The notes beneath the pieces are model-generated. The model did not search any database. It was given only the letters and a program-made list of their open reading frames with translations, and was not told the DNA's origin. Both the position numbers and the translations under genes were made by a program. Shown here piece after piece: positions 6,334 through 8,442 of a stretch of DNA of 8,442 nucleotides. Within the stretch, counting starts at the first letter, position 1, and each line of letters opens with the position of its first letter. This DNA is from Chthoniobacterales bacterium (GTDB taxonomy: Bacteria; Verrucomicrobiota; Verrucomicrobiia; Chthoniobacterales; UBA10450). The stretch lies in the NCBI GenBank assembly GCA_025980625.1, contig JAICXG010000119.1, positions 1 through 8,442 on the forward strand, given 5' to 3'.

Positions 6334-7464
6334 ATGACTTCCAAACGCGATTACTACGAAGTCCTCAACGTCGGTCGCAGCGCTTCCGGCGAGGAAATCA
6401 AGCGCTCCTACCGAAAGCTCGCGGTCAAATTTCATCCCGACAAGAATCCCGACGACCCGCACGCCGAAGAGAAATTCAAGGAACTCGGCGAAGCATATGA
6501 CGTCCTCTCCGATGGTGAGAAACGCGCGGCCTACGATCGCTTTGGTCACGCCGCCTTTGCCCAGGGAGGCGGTCGCGCTGGTGGATTCCACGATCCATTC
6601 GATATCTTCCGCGAAGTCTTCGGCGGCGGCGGAGGCGGCGGTATTTTTGAAACCTTCTTTGGCGGCGGCGGGGCTCAACCGGACGGCAGCCAGCGCGGAA
6701 GCGACCTGCGTTACGACATGCAGATCACGCTCGAGGAAGCGGCCTTCGGCGTGGAAAAAGAAATCGAAGTGCGCAAGCTCGATGCGTGCGAGATCTGCCA
6801 CGGCAGCGGCGCCGCCCCCGGTTCACGCGCTGTTACCTGCCCGACCTGTCGCGGTCGTGGTCAAGTTGTTAGCTCGCGAGGATTTTTTCAGGTATCGCAA
6901 ACCTGCCCAAACTGTCACGGGCTCGGCGAAGTGATCGAGCGGCCGTGCGAGCGTTGCCATGGCGAAGGGCGCGTGGAAAAAACCAGCCGTATAAAAATCA
7001 AGGTCCCGGCCGGCATCTCGCACGGCTCGCGTCTTCGCTCCGGCGGGAACGGCGAAGCGGGCGTGCGAGGTGGCGGACAGGGCGATCTTTATATCGTTGT
7101 CCATATCAAGGAGCACCCAATCTTCCAGCGCGAGGAGGATAATCTCTTCTGCGAAGTGCCGATCTCTTTCGCAACCGCGGCGCTCGGCGGAGAAGTGCCG
7201 GTGCCGACGCTGGAAGGCAAAGCGAGTCTGAAGGTGCCCGCCGGGACGCAGAGCGGACAAAGCTTTCGTCTCCGCAGCAAGGGAGTTGTGCAGGTCAACG
7301 GCCGCGAACGGGGCGATCTTTACGCCCGTCTGCTGGTCGAAGTGCCGACTCATCTAAACAGCGAACAGCGCCAGAAACTGGAAGAATTCGCCGAGCTCTG
7401 CGGTGAAGACAACAGCCCGCTGGGCAAAAGCTTCTTCGAGCGGGCAAAGGAATTTTTTCGTTAG
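6334..7464 (+). CDS. dnaJ: Chaperone DnaJ (Hsp40, class A)
   Basis: A 376-residue full-length type I J-protein that delivers unfolded substrates to DnaK and stimulates its ATPase. Residues 5-70 are the J domain with the HPD motif at 34-36. Residues about 76-115 are the Gly/Phe-rich linker, with long glycine runs encoded by GGC repeats. Residues 152-211 hold four zinc-binding CxxCxGxG repeats (CEICHGSG, CPTCRGRG, CPNCHGLG, CERCHGEG), all eight cysteines present (152/155, 169/172, 191/194, 205/208). The C-terminal substrate-binding and dimerisation domains follow (VPAGISHGSRLR, VPAGTQSGQSFRLRSKG). The ATG start puts the J domain at the N-terminus. An AGGAG lies 18 nt upstream, too far for a standard Shine-Dalgarno. 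It follows grpE after 76 nt containing an inverted repeat. The TAG stop is itself part of a TCGTTAGGC word. Confidence 0.97.
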   Translation: MTSKRDYYEVLNVGRSASGEEIKRSYRKLAVKFHPDKNPDDPHAEEKFKELGEAYDVLSDGEKRAAYDRFGHAAFAQGGGRAGGFHDPFDIFREVFGGGGGGGIFETFFGGGGAQPDGSQRGSDLRYDMQITLEEAAFGVEKEIEVRKLDACEICHGSGAAPGSRAVTCPTCRGRGQVVSSRGFFQVSQTCPNCHGLGEVIERPCERCHGEGRVEKTSRIKIKVPAGISHGSRLRSGGNGEAGVRGGGQGDLYIVVHIKEHPIFQREEDNLFCEVPISFATAALGGEVPVPTLEGKASLKVPAGTQSGQSFRLRSKGVVQVNGRERGDLYARLLVEVPTHLNSEQRQKLEEFAELCGEDNSPLGKSFFERAKEFFR

Positions 7465-7466
7465 GC
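7458..7466 (-). repeat. GCCTAACGA word, copy 10, spanning the dnaJ stop
   Basis: Exact 9-mer on the minus strand. On the plus strand the word supplies the last Arg codon and the TAG stop of dnaJ, so it straddles the gene boundary. Confidence 0.9.
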
Positions 7467-7512
7467 CAAACTGCTGCGTAGCGCAGCTGGAATACCGGTC
7501 AGCAGTCCTTTG
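7467..7512 (+). other. Structured RNA segment after dnaJ with alternative hairpins
   Basis: Two stems are possible and mutually exclusive. A tight one pairs GCTGCG (7473-7478) with CGCAGC (7482-7487) around a TAG loop. A longer one pairs CAAA plus CTGCTG (7467-7476) with CAGCAG (7500-7505) and TTTG (7509-7512), with a 3-nt bulge. There is no T-run, so it is not a standard intrinsic terminator. The longer arm includes part of a 13-nt repeat shared with the left edge of the window. Confidence 0.45.
7493..7505 (+). repeat. 13-nt direct repeat TACCGGTCAGCAG, copy B
   Basis: Identical to 15-27 and likewise intergenic, just after a gene end. Its CAGCAG pairs with CTGCTG after dnaJ. The preceding bases GAATACCGG also occur at 123-131, so the core may be part of a looser intergenic repeat family. 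Confidence 0.6.
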
Positions 7513-7513
7513 A

Positions 7514-7522
7514 TCGTTAGGC
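7514..7522 (-). repeat. GCCTAACGA word, copy 11, intergenic
   Basis: Exact 9-mer on the minus strand in the gap between dnaJ and rsmE, same orientation as copy 10 and 56 nt from it. It is the only copy wholly outside genes, which shows that the enrichment is not purely a coding effect. Confidence 0.9.
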
Positions 7523-7627
7523 GGAAAAAATGGATGGAGATGGGCGCTCCCATTGCGCGCCGGATGGTTCATTGCGATTCTGATCCTTCCGGGCTCCTCT
7601 TTCTGATTCATCGCGCTCTGCTTTGCT

Positions 7628-8398
7628 GTGCATCGCTTTTATCTCACGCCTAACGATTGGGCTTCGGCCACGCTTCGGAAATCGGAAGCCCATCATGCCG
7701 GGAGCGTCCTGCGGCTTCAGCCGGGCGCGCGTCTCGTCGTTTTCGATGGCCGCGGACGCGAAGCGACAGCGGAAATCGCCGCGCTGAAACCCGGCGCCGT
7801 GCAGTTGCGCATTCTCCAACAAACCGCCACGTCACCTCTTCGCGCCCGCATCGTCCTCGCGCAGGCGGTTCCGAAAGGCAAAAATATGGATCTGATCGTG
7901 CAGAAAGCGGTCGAGATCGGCGCTGCGGAAATTTTTCCGCTTCTCTCCGACCGCACCGTCGTTCAGCTCGACCCCAAAAGCGCGGCCCAGAAACAATCGA
8001 AGTGGCAGACGGTTGCGATCGAAGCGGCCAAGCAATGCGGGCAAAATTGGGTCCCGCAGGTCCATCTCCCGCGCACGCCTAACGAGTTCTTCGCCGAGAC
8101 TGCTGCCGCCGGATTCGATCTGCGGCTCATCGGTTCGCTGCAGCCCGGCGCGATGCACTTGAAAAAAATTCTCTCCGATTACGCGCAGGTGCACGCCGGC
8201 GCGCGACCGTCGAGCGTTCTCATCGTCGTCGGACCGGAAGGCGATTTCACTCCCGCGGAACTGGCCCTGGCGCGCTCGTACGGCTGCCTGCCGCTCACAC
8301 TGGGTCCGATCATCCTGCGAGTGGAAACAGCCGCGATTTACTGCCTGAGTATTCTTTCCTACGAGCTGTTCGGCGAAACCGAATCAAGCAGCAGGTAA
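7628..8398 (+). CDS. rsmE: 16S rRNA (uracil-1498-N3)-methyltransferase RsmE
   Basis: A 256-residue SPOUT-class (trefoil-knot) methyltransferase that uses SAM to methylate N3 of U1498 in helix 44 of 16S rRNA. The N-terminus HRFYL followed by the small PUA-like domain (about 1-72) is typical. Then come the conserved KGKNMDLIVQKAVEIG segment (83-98), EAAKQCGQNWVP (132-143), the SAM-binding VGPEGDFT (201-208) and the knot motif LGPIILRVETAA (225-236). In most homologues I know, the knot motif reads LGxRILRxETA; here Ile228 takes the place of the first Arg, while Arg231 and Glu233 are kept. The GTG start is chosen because it puts HRFYL at the N-terminus; no Shine-Dalgarno is visible. It lies 163 nt downstream of dnaJ, so it may be co-transcribed or have its own promoter. 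It contains two GCCTAACGA words, both reading Pro-Asn-Asp/Glu (residues 8-10 and 151-153). Confidence 0.93.
   Translation: MHRFYLTPNDWASATLRKSEAHHAGSVLRLQPGARLVVFDGRGREATAEIAALKPGAVQLRILQQTATSPLRARIVLAQAVPKGKNMDLIVQKAVEIGAAEIFPLLSDRTVVQLDPKSAAQKQSKWQTVAIEAAKQCGQNWVPQVHLPRTPNEFFAETAAAGFDLRLIGSLQPGAMHLKKILSDYAQVHAGARPSSVLIVVGPEGDFTPAELALARSYGCLPLTLGPIILRVETAAIYCLSILSYELFGETESSSR
7648..7656 (+). repeat. GCCTAACGA word, copy 12
   Basis: Exact 9-mer on the plus strand near the start of rsmE, encoding Pro-Asn-Asp (8-10). Confidence 0.9.
8077..8085 (+). repeat. GCCTAACGA word, copy 13
   Basis: Exact 9-mer on the plus strand within rsmE, encoding Pro-Asn-Glu (151-153) in a variable stretch after the EAAKQCGQ segment. 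Confidence 0.9.
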
Positions 8399-8442
8399 GT
8401 AGGCTAATTGTTCGATTCAAGAACGCACGGGCAGCCGCCGCA

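Noticed and set aside
6619..6672. GGC-rich stretch as a microsatellite or phase-variable repeat
   Set aside because: It encodes the Gly/Phe-rich linker expected in every class A DnaJ, with interruptions that make slippage unlikely.
7540..7653. A 37-codon frame starting at ATG 7540 between dnaJ and rsmE
   Set aside because: It overlaps the rsmE start, has no convincing ribosome-binding site and its sequence shows no protein-like character beyond chance.
1140..8085. Reading GCCTAAC / GTTAGGC as integron attC core sites
   Set aside because: The 7-mers match the RYYYAAC / GTTRRRY consensus, but the copies lie inside housekeeping genes, without paired inner arms, cassette spacing or an integrase gene.

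Overview
The window is GC-rich bacterial chromosome carrying six complete protein genes and no rRNA, tRNA, insertion sequence or CRISPR array. Gene content and protein style best fit a soil-type Verrucomicrobiota (Chthoniobacter/Udaeobacter-like). This includes a fused metallo-beta-lactamase exonuclease/ATP-dependent ligase, a STAS protein with a C-terminal 'EAHEALCEA..' tail next to a GAF-SpoIIE phosphatase, and purine-rich 'GAGCAGGA' intergenic repeats. The lineage is an inference from recognition, not from a search.

Layout: 1-133 is intergenic with small inverted repeats. 134-2896 (minus) is a 920-residue Exo-Lig fusion for DNA end processing and ligation. 2897-3042 is a divergent intergenic region with a repeat hairpin and a promoter candidate. 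3043-3555 (plus) is a small lipoprotein of unknown role starting at GTG. 3556-3705 is intergenic with a second promoter candidate. 3706-8398 (plus) is a run of five genes: STAS anti-sigma-factor antagonist, membrane-anchored GAF-PP2C phosphatase (15 nt later), grpE (ATGA overlap with the phosphatase), dnaJ (76 nt gap) and rsmE (163 nt structured gap). The run joins a partner-switching stress-signalling pair to the DnaK co-chaperones and a 16S rRNA methyltransferase. dnaK and an RsbW-type kinase are not in the window.

The strongest unexplained signal is not a gene. The 9-mer GCCTAACGA (complement TCGTTAGGC) occurs 13 times exactly, against about 0.06 expected by chance on both strands. It lies in both orientations, inside and between genes, in several reading frames, with no conserved flanks. 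In coding sequence it often falls in linkers or variable tails, where it encodes Pro-Asn-Asp/Glu. It looks like a genome-wide dispersed word of the DNA-uptake-sequence type. I know of no such sequence described for this lineage, but this is inference and needs a whole-genome count. Secondary observations are a lack of Shine-Dalgarno sequences at all six starts, and two TTGACA boxes each 37-38 nt before a GTG start, which would give near-leaderless transcripts.
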